This document shows positions 44,082 through 53,344 of a stretch of DNA of 64,000 nt, piece by piece. The stretch covers positions 1 to 64,000 of the forward strand of contig JAICXX010000002.1 of assembly GCA_025934485.1 (NCBI GenBank), given 5' to 3'. The stretch comes from Chitinophagaceae bacterium (GTDB lineage: Bacteria; Bacteroidota; Bacteroidia; Chitinophagales; Chitinophagaceae). The position numbers and the translations under genes are program-made. The notes under the pieces were generated by a model that worked only from the letters and a program-made list of their open reading frames with translations, made no database searches and was not told the origin of the DNA. Within the stretch, counting starts at the first letter, position 1. The number at the start of each line of letters is the position of its first letter.

Positions 44082-45443
44082 TTATCGCTTCAAGGTTAGT
44101 GTTAGGCCATCCGCCTCCTGATGATTTTGATTTTCATTACGGGGCTTCGCCATTCCACTTCCACCGTAGCGTCTCTCGGTCGGTTTAATAATTAAGCGCA
44201 GCGAGGAGTCATAGGTGAAATATTGCCATACCCAATTTATCAAGACGATAAGCCTGTTCCTGAATCCGATAAGTGAGATCAGGTGGACAAACATCCATGC
44301 AAACCAGGCAATAAAGCCCTTCAATTTTACAATTCCGATCTCCGCGACTGCCCTATGACGGCCTACTGTGGCCATCGACCCTTTATTTTTATAGCGGAAG
44401 GGGACCTGGTCATGACCGGATACGACGCGCCCCAAGTTCGTTGCCAGGAGATTTGCCTGTTGAATGGCGACCTGTGCAACCTGGGGATGTCCTTTGGGAT
44501 AATCAGGAAGCTGCATGATTGCAACATCGCCGATAGCAAAGACATCCTTCATCCCAATCACCTCGTTGAAAACATCGACACGAATTCTTTTATTGAGCTG
44601 TAGAGCTTCCGAGGGTAGACCTTTTATTTCCGCGCCTATTACGCCCGCGGTCCATATGACGCATCTGCTGCCGATAACGCTGCCATCGCTTAGAAGCACC
44701 CTGGCACCGTCAAATCGTTTGAGAATTGTATCCGTCCGGACTTCTACACCTAATTTGGCCAGGTACTCTTTTACGGTTGCCCCGGATTTTTTGTCCATAC
44801 CATTTAACAAGCCACTTGCCGCTTCGATAAGAAAGATGCGCATTTTGCAGAAATTCACTTCGGTATAGTCCTTTGGCAGAATATGCGCTTTCATTTCCGC
44901 TATAGCTCCAGCCAGTTCTACGCCGGTAGGACCGCCTCCAACGATCACCACGTTAAGTAGCGCCTCTCTTGTTCCTTCGTCTTCCGCGATAATCGCTTTC
45001 TCATAGTTCTGAAGCAATGTATTTCTCAGTAACAGCGCCTCGGATACGGATTTCATCGAATACGCATTTTCCTGCAGCTGTCGATTATCGAAATAGTTGG
45101 TGATGGATCCCTGCGCGAGTACCAGGTAATCATACGAGATATCTCCGATGGAGGTATCTATAGTTTTGGATGGCTCGTGTACGGATAATACCTCGGCCAC
45201 CCGGATATAAACATTTTCCTGTTTTCGGAATATTTTTCGCAGGGGAAAACTGATGCTGCCTGGATCCAGTCCGCCGGTAACCAGCTGGTACAGCAGCGGC
45301 TGAGACTGGTGATAGTTGTTCTTGTCCAGGAAGATTACCTGAAATCGTGTCGGGGTTAATTTTCTGGCGAGGGATAATCCTGCGAAACCTGCGCCTATGA
45401 TAACGACCCGCTTCTGATCTGGTTTGAGATCCGGCCAGTCCAT
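44082..45443 (-). CDS. Type II NADH:quinone oxidoreductase
   Basis: 453 residues: FAD-binding VVIIGAGFAGLSLARKL, NADH-binding VVIVGGGPTGVELAGAIAEM, DVFAIGDVA, and a C-terminal hydrophobic anchor (WFAWMFVHLISLIGFRN, VLINWVWQYF). It feeds NADH electrons to quinone without proton pumping, a route that tolerates NO better than complex I. Starts 6 bases after the hemerythrin fusion stop. Confidence 0.92.
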   Translation of the reverse strand: MDWPDLKPDQKRVVIIGAGFAGLSLARKLTPTRFQVIFLDKNNYHQSQPLLYQLVTGGLDPGSISFPLRKIFRKQENVYIRVAEVLSVHEPSKTIDTSIGDISYDYLVLAQGSITNYFDNRQLQENAYSMKSVSEALLLRNTLLQNYEKAIIAEDEGTREALLNVVIVGGGPTGVELAGAIAEMKAHILPKDYTEVNFCKMRIFLIEAASGLLNGMDKKSGATVKEYLAKLGVEVRTDTILKRFDGARVLLSDGSVIGSRCVIWTAGVIGAEIKGLPSEALQLNKRIRVDVFNEVIGMKDVFAIGDVAIMQLPDYPKGHPQVAQVAIQQANLLATNLGRVVSGHDQVPFRYKNKGSMATVGRHRAVAEIGIVKLKGFIAWFAWMFVHLISLIGFRNRLIVLINWVWQYFTYDSSLRLIIKPTERRYGGSGMAKPRNENQNHQEADGLTLTLKR

Positions 45444-45449
45444 AAAACA

Positions 45450-46256
45450 TTATTTAAGGGTCCAAAAATGATCATTCCAGTTGTTGTCCACATCCAGCTG
45501 CTTTTCCGAGCCAATTCGTTCTAAAGCTGATAATTGGGCCCCGGTTAGAACTTTTTGCAGATGGTTAAACAGCGTTCTTTCTTCAAATCGGATATGCCGG
45601 TCGAGCGTATCGGCAAAAGCCGCCAGCAAATCTTTGTTTGAGCTATCCCTGGTGATCAGCTCAACGAGCTCATAGATCTTTCTGTGATCGCCCAATGCCT
45701 TGGCCCGGACAAAGTCCCCTTCGGGTAGTTGAGAGAATAAGTCCGCTTCTTCCTTCCTGAAATGAGGTGCCAAATCCTGTTGAAAGAGATAAAGCAGATA
45801 ACTGCTTATCCGTTCTCCGGATATAGCTGATTCCAGGCCTCGTCTTATTTTCCAGGCCAGTAATAACCCGAAGTGGTGATCTCGGGAGAATGCAACAAGC
45901 GCGGGATGTCGTTTGATGGGCAGTTTTTTGTCTTCGGTTTTACGGGTCAGCTTCTCAACAAGCCTGGAACCGGTGTCTTCGGCATAAATCCCATAGGCGT
46001 TCACAACAAAGCCCTTTATCCCAAATTTATCGGAAGAAATTGCGAATAAGATCATCTCGTCATCAGGGTCGGTCTGGCCCTCAAATCTGAGTATATCGTC
46101 GATTTGAAACTCTTCCGGAGAAAGTGTCGCGGAGGTGCTGCTGCATATAAGGCAGTTGTCTCCAGGAAGGATAGAAAAGTCCTGGGTATAACCTCTAGCC
46201 CTGAGCTGGTCGAGCGCATCAACAAGTGTATCGCAGTCCGTTAATAGATTTTCCAT
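45450..46256 (-). CDS. PRPP-synthetase-like N-domain fused to a hemerythrin-like domain
   Basis: 268 residues. Residues 1-105 match small Bacteroidota proteins often labelled phosphoribosylpyrophosphate synthetase (ALDQLRARGYTQDFSI, LSPEEFQIDDILRFEGQTDPDDE, MILFAISSDKFGIKGFVVNAYG) though they lack that enzyme's motifs. Residues about 120-235 form a hemerythrin-like helical bundle (FSRDHHFGLLLAW, HFRKEEADLFSQL, HIRFEERTLFNHL). An oxygen/NO/iron-sensing role is inferred. Second gene of the minus-strand operon. Confidence 0.8.
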   Translation of the reverse strand: MENLLTDCDTLVDALDQLRARGYTQDFSILPGDNCLICSSTSATLSPEEFQIDDILRFEGQTDPDDEMILFAISSDKFGIKGFVVNAYGIYAEDTGSRLVEKLTRKTEDKKLPIKRHPALVAFSRDHHFGLLLAWKIRRGLESAISGERISSYLLYLFQQDLAPHFRKEEADLFSQLPEGDFVRAKALGDHRKIYELVELITRDSSNKDLLAAFADTLDRHIRFEERTLFNHLQKVLTGAQLSALERIGSEKQLDVDNNWNDHFWTLK

Positions 46257-46277
46257 GATAAATATTTTGTTTGTTAA

Positions 46278-46970
46278 CTAATTATTGTGGTCTTTCTCGA
46301 GTTGTAGTTTCTTTGGAAAAAGAATGTCATTCTCAAGATGAATGTGAATATGAAGGTCATTCTCAAATTCCGCCAGCATTTTGTAGAACACGGAGTATGT
46401 GGCACAGGCATCTTTTGGCAGCGCGTAATCGTTGCATAAGTGCACTATCTCATGGATCAATCCTGCCATCGACTCGTGCTCCATTTCCATAACATTTACC
46501 GGCTGGTGCATGGTCTGGAAACACCTCTGGCGCGGGCCGCCCTTACCGGCCTTTACGAGCTCCTTTATGTAGGGGAATAATATACCTTCTTCCTTTGCCA
46601 TATGCTCTGTCAATTCCGAGCTAAACTCATCTGCCAGGCGCTTTATTATCCTTAGTTCCGGATGATCTTCGCCATGGACCCGATTTAGCTTCCAGGCATA
46701 AGCCATGATGGCCGTGAGGTTTCTCCTTATGTACGCATGATGGATATTAAAGATGTAATCTGCCAAAACATCCGCGCGCCAGTCGTTATATGGTTCAATA
46801 GCATACTTCTTGAAAATCTCCGTCTTCCTGAGCTCTTTGGTGGCGATTTGATCAATTATCGTCAGGTTCTCCCCTTCCGTCAAATAGTCAAATCCGGCGT
46901 AGATGGAAGGATGCTTTCGAGTTAGCCCGAACTCCGTGACGTTGACCGTATTTTCCGTTGCCGTTTGCAT
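46278..46970 (-). CDS. Short RIC paralogue lacking the DUF2249 and CCGG segments
   Basis: 230 residues, clearly related to the 38427 protein (EFGLTRKHPSIYAGFD; KELRKTEIFKKYAIEPYNDW; FNIHHAYIRRNL; HMAKEEGILFPYI; MEMEHESMAG; HIHLENDILFP). Compared with it, about 60 residues of DUF2249 and about 40 residues including DFCCGG are absent, leaving the di-iron domain. It is therefore a hemerythrin-like paralogue without the ScdA_N cysteines. First gene of the minus-strand operon. Confidence 0.85.
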   Translation of the reverse strand: MQTATENTVNVTEFGLTRKHPSIYAGFDYLTEGENLTIIDQIATKELRKTEIFKKYAIEPYNDWRADVLADYIFNIHHAYIRRNLTAIMAYAWKLNRVHGEDHPELRIIKRLADEFSSELTEHMAKEEGILFPYIKELVKAGKGGPRQRCFQTMHQPVNVMEMEHESMAGLIHEIVHLCNDYALPKDACATYSVFYKMLAEFENDLHIHIHLENDILFPKKLQLEKDHNN

Positions 46971-47003
46971 ATCCCTTGTAGTCCTGGTGTGGAGTTGTTA
47001 GCA

Positions 47004-47063
47004 CAAAGATAGGGAAGAATTTGTAATAAAAGTATTAGAATACTTTTATTTTTTGTAAGTTTG
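47004..47063. promoter_or_regulatory. Divergent promoter with perfect 12-base-arm operator
   Basis: AATAAAAGTATT (47025-47036) pairs perfectly with AATACTTTTATT (47039-47050) around AG. On the minus strand a TATCTTTG -7 box (47011-47004) starts 26.5 bases from the centre, identical to the 38.4 kb promoter. On the plus strand TAAGTTTG (47056-47063) is a -7 candidate for the transketolase gene at 18.5 bases. Confidence 0.75.
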
Positions 47064-47123
47064 TATGGCGAACTCCGCGGCTATCGGCGGCATATCGCAT
47101 TTAATTCATTAAAAGCTATATAT

Positions 47124-49010
47124 ATGCAAGGCGTATTGAATTCGGGATACGAGGTTGCTGCATCCCTAAGAGAAAAAGCAGCCCTGATACGTAAATGGTG
47201 CCTGATCTCGACTACCGAGGTCGGATCGGGGCACCCTACCTCTTGTCTATCAGCGGCAGACCTGACAACCGTTCTCTTCGGCAAGTATTTCAGCTACGAT
47301 ATAGAGCATCCGCTAAATCTCTATAATGATCGCTTCGTTTTATCGAAAGGACATGCGGCGCCCCTGCTATATGCTTTGTTCGGCGTAGCGGGCGCTTACC
47401 CGTTGAACGAACTTAAGACATTGCGGAAATTCGGCAGCCGGTTTCAGGGTCACCCGGTACCCAGGTTTGAGTTTAGCGAGGCCGCCACGGGCTCTCTGGG
47501 CCAGGGACTATCGGTGGGAGCGGGGCTGGCGCTGGTGGCCAAAAGGGAAAAGTTGCCCTCGAAAACCTATGTGCTCTTGGGCGATGGAGAGTTGGCGGAG
47601 GGACAAATTTGGGAAGCGGCCAACTTTGCCGCCTATCATCAATTAGATAACCTCATTGCCATTGCGGATATCAACCGCCTGGCGCAAAGCGGAGAAACGA
47701 TGTTCGGTCATCATTTGGATAAGTATGCAGATCGCTTCCGTGCATTCGGTTTTGAGGTCATTACGATCGATGGTCACCGTCTTGAAGAATGCGATCACGC
47801 ATTGGAACAGGCTGTATACAATAAAAGTGGAAGACCGGTCGCCATTATCATGAAAACCATAAAGGGAAAAGGTATTTCTTTTTTGGAAGACAAGGAAGGT
47901 TGGCATGGGAAAGCCTTGAATCGGGAACAATTACAACTTGCATTGGCTGAGTTGGGCGAAACAGATGACCGCGTCCGGTTCACACTAAAAAGACGCCAGG
48001 GCTTCGCAGTGACAAAGGAAGTACACCCCGCCGTCAATATCGACAGGGCATTCCAAAAGGGAAACGAATACGGGCTCCGGGAGGTTTTCGGGCAGGCGCT
48101 CGCCGGGTTGGGAAAACAACAGCCGAACGTATACGCGCTGGATGCCGACGTCAAGAACTCGACATTCACGCAAGACTTTGCATTTCAAATCCCCGAGCGG
48201 TTCGTAGAGTGTTATATAGCAGAGCAAAACATGGTATCCGCAGCCGTAGGCTTATCCCGGTTGGGCAAAATACCTTTTGTCTGTACATTCGCCGCTTTTT
48301 TTACCCGGGCTGCTGACCAGATCCGGATGGCAAGAGTATCCGGGGGAAATATTAAATTTGTGGGCAGCCACGTCGGTGTTTCTATCGGCGAAGACGGTCC
48401 TTCCCAAATGGCCCTGGAAGATATTGCATTGTTTGGCGCAGTGCCTGACTGCGTTATTTTTCAGCCCGCGGACGCAGTTGCAACAGTTCAGTTAATGTCT
48501 TTAATGATTCAGCATCAGGGGTTTGCATATATGCGTATACTTCGCCCAAAGACAAAGGTGTTGTATGCCAATGATGAGAGATTTCATATTGGTGGGTCGA
48601 AGGTATTGCGACATTCCGATGGCGATTTGCTCACGATCGCCGCTACCGGGATCACCGTATTTGAAGCCTTGTCCGCCGCAGATCAATTGAGGGACCAGGG
48701 TATATTCGTCCGGGTGGTGGATTGTTATTCCATTAGCCCCATCGATAAGAAGACACTGGCAGCCTGTCTCCAGAAGACTCGAAATCCGTTCCTGATCACC
48801 GTTGAGGATCATTTTGTGCATGGGGGAATGGGGGATTTCGCCGCTGCGGCCCTTTCTGATATGGGAATGCCTATTCGCATAGAGAAAATGGCGGTATCGA
48901 AGATCTCGCAATCGGGAAAGATGGAACAGCTATTGGATGATGCCCGCATCAGTGCCGCGCATTTGGTGGCCAGAGTGAAAGACCTATTATCAAGGAACGG
49001 CAAAGAATAG
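47124..49010 (+). CDS. Transketolase
   Basis: About 628 residues from the ATG at 47124; the frame to 47061 would start inside the promoter. Thiamine-diphosphate motif GDGELAEGQIWEAANFA and IAIADINRL, pyrimidine-domain AEQNMVSAAVGL and EDGPSQMALEDIALFG, and a C-terminal transketolase domain. It joins sugar phosphates in the pentose-phosphate pathway. Single-chain form; a second transketolase elsewhere in the genome is expected. Divergent from the short RIC gene. Confidence 0.92.
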   Translation: MQGVLNSGYEVAASLREKAALIRKWCLISTTEVGSGHPTSCLSAADLTTVLFGKYFSYDIEHPLNLYNDRFVLSKGHAAPLLYALFGVAGAYPLNELKTLRKFGSRFQGHPVPRFEFSEAATGSLGQGLSVGAGLALVAKREKLPSKTYVLLGDGELAEGQIWEAANFAAYHQLDNLIAIADINRLAQSGETMFGHHLDKYADRFRAFGFEVITIDGHRLEECDHALEQAVYNKSGRPVAIIMKTIKGKGISFLEDKEGWHGKALNREQLQLALAELGETDDRVRFTLKRRQGFAVTKEVHPAVNIDRAFQKGNEYGLREVFGQALAGLGKQQPNVYALDADVKNSTFTQDFAFQIPERFVECYIAEQNMVSAAVGLSRLGKIPFVCTFAAFFTRAADQIRMARVSGGNIKFVGSHVGVSIGEDGPSQMALEDIALFGAVPDCVIFQPADAVATVQLMSLMIQHQGFAYMRILRPKTKVLYANDERFHIGGSKVLRHSDGDLLTIAATGITVFEALSAADQLRDQGIFVRVVDCYSISPIDKKTLAACLQKTRNPFLITVEDHFVHGGMGDFAAAALSDMGMPIRIEKMAVSKISQSGKMEQLLDDARISAAHLVARVKDLLSRNGKE

Positions 49011-49051
49011 TGGGAATGTAATTGCCGAATAAAAACCAGGAGGGTAATCAT

Positions 49052-49396
49052 ATGGAACTAAACATTAAAAGGGTCTACGAGAAGCCGGCCAAAGAGGACG
49101 GAACGCGTATTCTTGTGGACCGCCTATGGCCGCGGGGTCTTACGAAGGAGAAGGCCCACATTGATTTGTGGTTAAAGGAGATTGCTCCGAGTACGGAACT
49201 CAGGAAATGGTTTGGGCATAACCCTGCCAGGTGGGACGAATTTAAAAAGAGATACCGGGTGGAGTTAAAAACGAATAAGGAGCAGGTTTCGTTGCTGAAG
49301 GAAGAGCAACAAAAAGGAGTTGTCACATTGGTTTATGGCGCCAAAGACGAGGAACACAATGAGGCCCTTGTTCTCAAAGAATGGCTTGACCATTGA
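49052..49396 (+). CDS. DUF488 family protein
   Basis: 114 residues from the ATG at 49052, preceded by AGGAGGG 9 bases upstream, an unusually strong ribosome site for this phylum. Signature [35 protein letters not shown] split across the start and [19 protein letters not shown] near the end. Function unknown; 41 bases after transketolase. Confidence 0.88.
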   Translation: MELNIKRVYEKPAKEDGTRILVDRLWPRGLTKEKAHIDLWLKEIAPSTELRKWFGHNPARWDEFKKRYRVELKTNKEQVSLLKEEQQKGVVTLVYGAKDEEHNEALVLKEWLDH

Positions 49397-49437
49397 GTTT
49401 TGCTGCTAACAACCACGATTGCTTAAAAATATAATTT

Positions 49438-52215
49438 ATGTCGAAAGATCCTTACCAGGTCAAAAGGCTGCTAACCACAAAAAACGGCACTTTCACCTAC
49501 TTCAGCCTCGAAGAGCTTGCCAATAAGGGACATGATATTGCTAAATTGCCTTTTTCCATCCGGATTCTGCTGGAGAATGCACTGCGAAATTTTGATGATT
49601 TCGCTATAACCCATGACAATATAGAAACCATTCTCCAATGGAAACCCGCCGGCTCGGATAAGGATATCCCATTTAAACCTGCCCGGGTATTAATGCAGGA
49701 TTTTACCGGTGTTCCGGCTGTCGTGGATATTGCGTCACTCCGGGCGGAAATAGCAAGGAAGGGGAAAAATCCTGATCGGATAAGTCCGTTAATACCGGTT
49801 GATCTCATAATCGATCACTCTGTACAGGTGGATTATTTTGGAACGGAGTATTCTTATGTTCGCAACATGGACGAAGAGTATAAGCGCAACCGGGAGCGCT
49901 ACAAGTTTTTAAAATGGGCTCAACATTCACTTAATAATTTTAGCGTGGTTCCCCCGGGTATGGGCATTTGTCACCAGGTGAACCTGGAATATTTATCTAA
50001 GGGTGTAATTGAGAGAAATGGAGAAATATTTCCTGATACATTGGTGGGGACAGATAGCCATACACCCATGGTAAATGGGATAGGCGTTGTAGCCTGGGGT
50101 GTCGGGGGTATTGAAGCAGAAGCTGCTTTGCTTGGTCAACCCATCTATTTTATAATGCCTGAAGTTATCGGCTTGAAACTTACAGGCAAATTGCCCTTGG
50201 GTTCCACTGCCACAGATTTGGTATTGACGATTGCCGAGCTCTTACGGAAATATGGGGTCGTTGGAAAATTTGTAGAAGTGTTTGGTTCGGGTCTTGATCA
50301 TCTTACTGTTCCGGACCGTGCTACTATCGGGAATATGTCCCCGGAATTTGGGTGCACGATTACCTATTTCCCGTTCGATGACAAGACCCTGGAATATATG
50401 CGCAGGAGCAACCGGTTCGAAGAACAGGTAAGACTATTGGAAGATTACTGCAAGGCCAATATGTTGTGGAGGACCGGGAATGAAAATATTAATTATACCG
50501 ATATTGTCGAATTGGACCTCTCGTCGATAGAGCCTACGGTCGCCGGCCCCAAACGGCCGCAGGATAAAATCTTATTAAAGGAGTTTAAGGCAAAATTTAT
50601 CGGGCTGTTAGATCAAACGTTTGGGCGTAAATACAAAGAAGTAAAACAATTAGGTAATTGGATGGCGGAAGGAGGTAGTCAACCTAACAAGCAAGCTGCA
50701 TCTGAACCTGCACCACCGGCGGAAATAGAAGAAACTGTCGTGAACGGGATGAAGAATGTTTGGGTAACTTCCGAAAAAGAAAGTTTTATGCTTTCTGATG
50801 GTGCGGTTGCTATTGCCGCCATTACTTCCTGTACCAATACCTCCAATCCGTTTGTTATGCTCGGGGCAGGACTGGTAGCCAGAAAAGCGAGAGAACGCGG
50901 ATTGAAAGTGAAGCCATGGGTTAAGACCTCTCTTGCCCCAGGCTCAAAAGTGGTAACGGATTATCTTGAAAAAGCCGGCCTGTTGGGTGACCTGGAGGCT
51001 ATGCAATTTTATACCGTTGGGTATGGGTGCACTTCCTGTATCGGCAATTCCGGGCCGTTACCCCTGCAAGTTGCGAAAGCGATAGACGAGTACGATTTGG
51101 TGGTGGCCTCGGTACTTTCAGGCAACCGGAATTTTGAAGCCAGGATACATCCGCAGGTAAAAATGAATTTCTTGATGTCGCCGATGCTGGTGGTGGCTTA
51201 TGCTATTGCCGGCAGGGTTGACATAGACCTCATCAATGAGCCGATAAGTTTCGATCCTAATCAGCAACCTGTTTTTCTGAAAGATATCTGGCCGGAGGAT
51301 GATGAGATTAACGAAATAATGAGGCAGGTGCTTTCACCTAAAGATTTTGCAAAGAATTATGGGGAGATATTTGAAGGTAATGAAATATGGAGAAACCTTA
51401 TCATTCCTGAAGATAAGTTGTATGTGTGGGATAAGAGTTCAACCTATATTAAAGAGGCCCCGTTTTTCCATGACATCTCTGTAAACGCCGGATCATTGAA
51501 GGACATCTTTAACGCAAGAGCTCTATTAGTATTGGGCGACAGTATCACCACGGATCATATTTCCCCGGCGGGGCAGTTTAATCAATTTTCATCTGCAGGG
51601 GAGTATTTAATCAGCAAAGGTGTGAAAAAAGAGAACTTCAACTCGTACGGCTCAAGACGGGGGAATGACGAAGTAATGGTACGAGGCACTTTTGCCAATG
51701 TACGTATCAAAAATAAGCTGGTACAAAAAGAAGGAGGCTATACAAGATATTTACCCACGGGCGAGGAAATGTCCGTCTATGACGCTTCAATAAAGTACAA
51801 GCAGGCCCAAATGCCTTTGATCATATTGGCGGGAAAGGAATATGGTAGCGGTTCATCAAGAGATTGGGCCGCAAAAGGTACATTCCTGTTGGGTGTTAAA
51901 GCAATACTCGCAGAAAGTTATGAACGCATACACCGGAGTAATTTGGTGGGGATGGGTGTCTTACCCCTTCAATATGTGAATGGTGATAGCGCTGAAAAAT
52001 TAGGGCTATCCGGAAAAGAAATATTTTCCATCGCAGGTATTGCCCGCGACATGAAGCCCTTAAAGCAAGTGCAGATCGTTGCTAAAGACGAGACGGGCGG
52101 AGAGATCAAATTCAAGGTGATTGCCCGGTTAGATTCAAAAATCGAAATCGAGTATTATCGACATGGGGGGATATTACAATATGTATTGAGGCAATTCCTG
52201 GAGAAAGGCAATTAA
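49438..52215 (+). CDS. acnA: Aconitate hydratase, AcnA/IRP type
   Basis: 925 residues, full length. Cluster cysteines are in ITSCTNTSNP and GYGCTSCIGNSGP; active-site segments include DLVLTIAELLRKYGVVGKF, GTDSHTPMVNG, and swivel-domain LVLGDSITTDHISPAGQ and KEYGSGSSRDWAAKG. It interconverts citrate and isocitrate. AcnA-type enzymes are more oxidant-resistant than AcnB, which fits an NO-stress island. Probably cotranscribed with DUF488. Confidence 0.93.
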   Translation: MSKDPYQVKRLLTTKNGTFTYFSLEELANKGHDIAKLPFSIRILLENALRNFDDFAITHDNIETILQWKPAGSDKDIPFKPARVLMQDFTGVPAVVDIASLRAEIARKGKNPDRISPLIPVDLIIDHSVQVDYFGTEYSYVRNMDEEYKRNRERYKFLKWAQHSLNNFSVVPPGMGICHQVNLEYLSKGVIERNGEIFPDTLVGTDSHTPMVNGIGVVAWGVGGIEAEAALLGQPIYFIMPEVIGLKLTGKLPLGSTATDLVLTIAELLRKYGVVGKFVEVFGSGLDHLTVPDRATIGNMSPEFGCTITYFPFDDKTLEYMRRSNRFEEQVRLLEDYCKANMLWRTGNENINYTDIVELDLSSIEPTVAGPKRPQDKILLKEFKAKFIGLLDQTFGRKYKEVKQLGNWMAEGGSQPNKQAASEPAPPAEIEETVVNGMKNVWVTSEKESFMLSDGAVAIAAITSCTNTSNPFVMLGAGLVARKARERGLKVKPWVKTSLAPGSKVVTDYLEKAGLLGDLEAMQFYTVGYGCTSCIGNSGPLPLQVAKAIDEYDLVVASVLSGNRNFEARIHPQVKMNFLMSPMLVVAYAIAGRVDIDLINEPISFDPNQQPVFLKDIWPEDDEINEIMRQVLSPKDFAKNYGEIFEGNEIWRNLIIPEDKLYVWDKSSTYIKEAPFFHDISVNAGSLKDIFNARALLVLGDSITTDHISPAGQFNQFSSAGEYLISKGVKKENFNSYGSRRGNDEVMVRGTFANVRIKNKLVQKEGGYTRYLPTGEEMSVYDASIKYKQAQMPLIILAGKEYGSGSSRDWAAKGTFLLGVKAILAESYERIHRSNLVGMGVLPLQYVNGDSAEKLGLSGKEIFSIAGIARDMKPLKQVQIVAKDETGGEIKFKVIARLDSKIEIEYYRHGGILQYVLRQFLEKGN

Positions 52216-52246
52216 TGATTTCATAAATAATTATAAACTATCAGTC

Positions 52247-52591
52247 ATGAACAGTAGTCAACTTTACCCGCAAGCCACCAGGGAAATCTCTGAAAAAAGG
52301 GCATCGCTTGCTCCTGAAATTACGGAAGCATTCAGAAATTTCAGCAAGGCCGTGTTCAAGGACGGGGCATTGCCGGAAAAAACGAAACAGCTTATTGCAG
52401 TAGCGGTTGCACATGTTACGCAATGCCCATACTGCATACACGGACATGTTGCGCAGGCTATGCGAAAAGGAGCAAGCCAACAAGAGATTATGGAAGCTAT
52501 TTGGGTCGCGGCTGAAATGCGCGCCGGGGGCGCTTATGCGCATGCAGCATTGGCCATTGATGAGATGGAATCGAAGGAAAAATCGATGTAG
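52247..52591 (+). CDS. Carboxymuconolactone-decarboxylase / AhpD-like protein
   Basis: 114 residues with the AhpD core HVTQCPYCIHGHVAQAMRKG (CxxC plus His), a thiol peroxidase or disulfide-reductase type active site. It lies 31 bases after the aconitase gene, closing the stress island on the right. Confidence 0.88.
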   Translation: MNSSQLYPQATREISEKRASLAPEITEAFRNFSKAVFKDGALPEKTKQLIAVAVAHVTQCPYCIHGHVAQAMRKGASQQEIMEAIWVAAEMRAGGAYAHAALAIDEMESKEKSM

Positions 52592-52707
52592 AGCCGAAGC
52601 TGGCGTGGCAGAATGAAATATTTGATGATGAGATTTCTATTCGGAGCTGAGCAGGCTTCGTTTAGGTATAGAATTTAGGTTCAGGAGAAAATGATCGTCG
52701 TAAAAAA

Positions 52708-52770
52708 GCCTCATAAAACGTTGGTTAACAATGTTCTATGAGGCCAAGCGGAGAGGGAGGGTGTCGAACC
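52708..52770. repeat. Displaced tRNA-Ser 3' end with its terminator / att-like site 1
   Basis: 52672-52763 is a diverged direct repeat of 55768-55859: the same flank (TAGGTTC-GGAGAAAAT type), the same terminator hairpin (GCCTCATA...TATGAGGC, 52708-52744) and the tRNA tail GCGGAGAGGGAGGG (52748-52761). The arm 52771-52805 matches the 38.06 and 27.9 kb copies. This is the clearest sign of insertion at the tRNA. Confidence 0.8.
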
Positions 52771-52961
52771 TGTCCTTTAAAGTCCTTATCTTTAGTGGAT
52801 TTCAGAAAATCCCGGTTTACTGGTCTCTAATAAGTCCCCGCGAACCGAAATCGGCTTTTTGCATATTCGAAACGTCACATTTTCTTCACAAAGAACTACC
52901 TCGAATTTAATATAATAGATTGAAGGTCTATAAAATAAAGAGGGAAAATCCAAAAAACAAT

Positions 52962-53321
52962 TCAAGTTTCTGAAACACCTTGCGAAGCTCTTACTTCGAA
53001 GACACACCCATGTCCACGGGAAGTCCGCAATTCCACGGAATCATTGCATGACTCGGCTTTTTTTTGTAAATATCGGTGAGGCCGGTGCCTCTTTGCTGTG
53101 AGCTTATTAAATCCCACGCCAACGTCCTCTATGGTAAACCGTACGCCCTTTTCATTGCTATCCAGGCAGATAGTTACATTCTTAGCATGGCTATATTTGA
53201 CGATGTTATTCAGGTACTCCTGCAGGATGCGATACAGGGCTAGTTTTTTGGATTGATCCATGGATTCTACCTCCCGGCTACCACGCTGTACCCACGATAT
53301 TGTTATCGAACAATTTGGTTC
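52962..53321 (-). pseudogene. Histidine kinase C-terminal fragment with scrambled G2 box
   Basis: The fragment starts after a stop at about 53321 and contains an HATPase domain of the NarX/DesK type (KLALYRILQEYLNNIVKYSHAKN, EDVGVGFN). Between the gene's A-rich tracts the frame shifts by one and back again: the translated KRHRPHRYLQK replaces RGTGLTDIYKK, readable in the alternative frame, which destroys the GTGL box. N-terminal sensor and phosphoacceptor His are missing. Confidence 0.7.
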
Positions 53322-53344
53322 TCATGTTTATAATGGGGTTATTA

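Noticed and set aside
52792-53007. 71-codon minus frame next to att site 1
   Set aside because: Its last third lies in a stretch conserved with 38.1 kb, but the equivalent there has several stops, so coding is not conserved.
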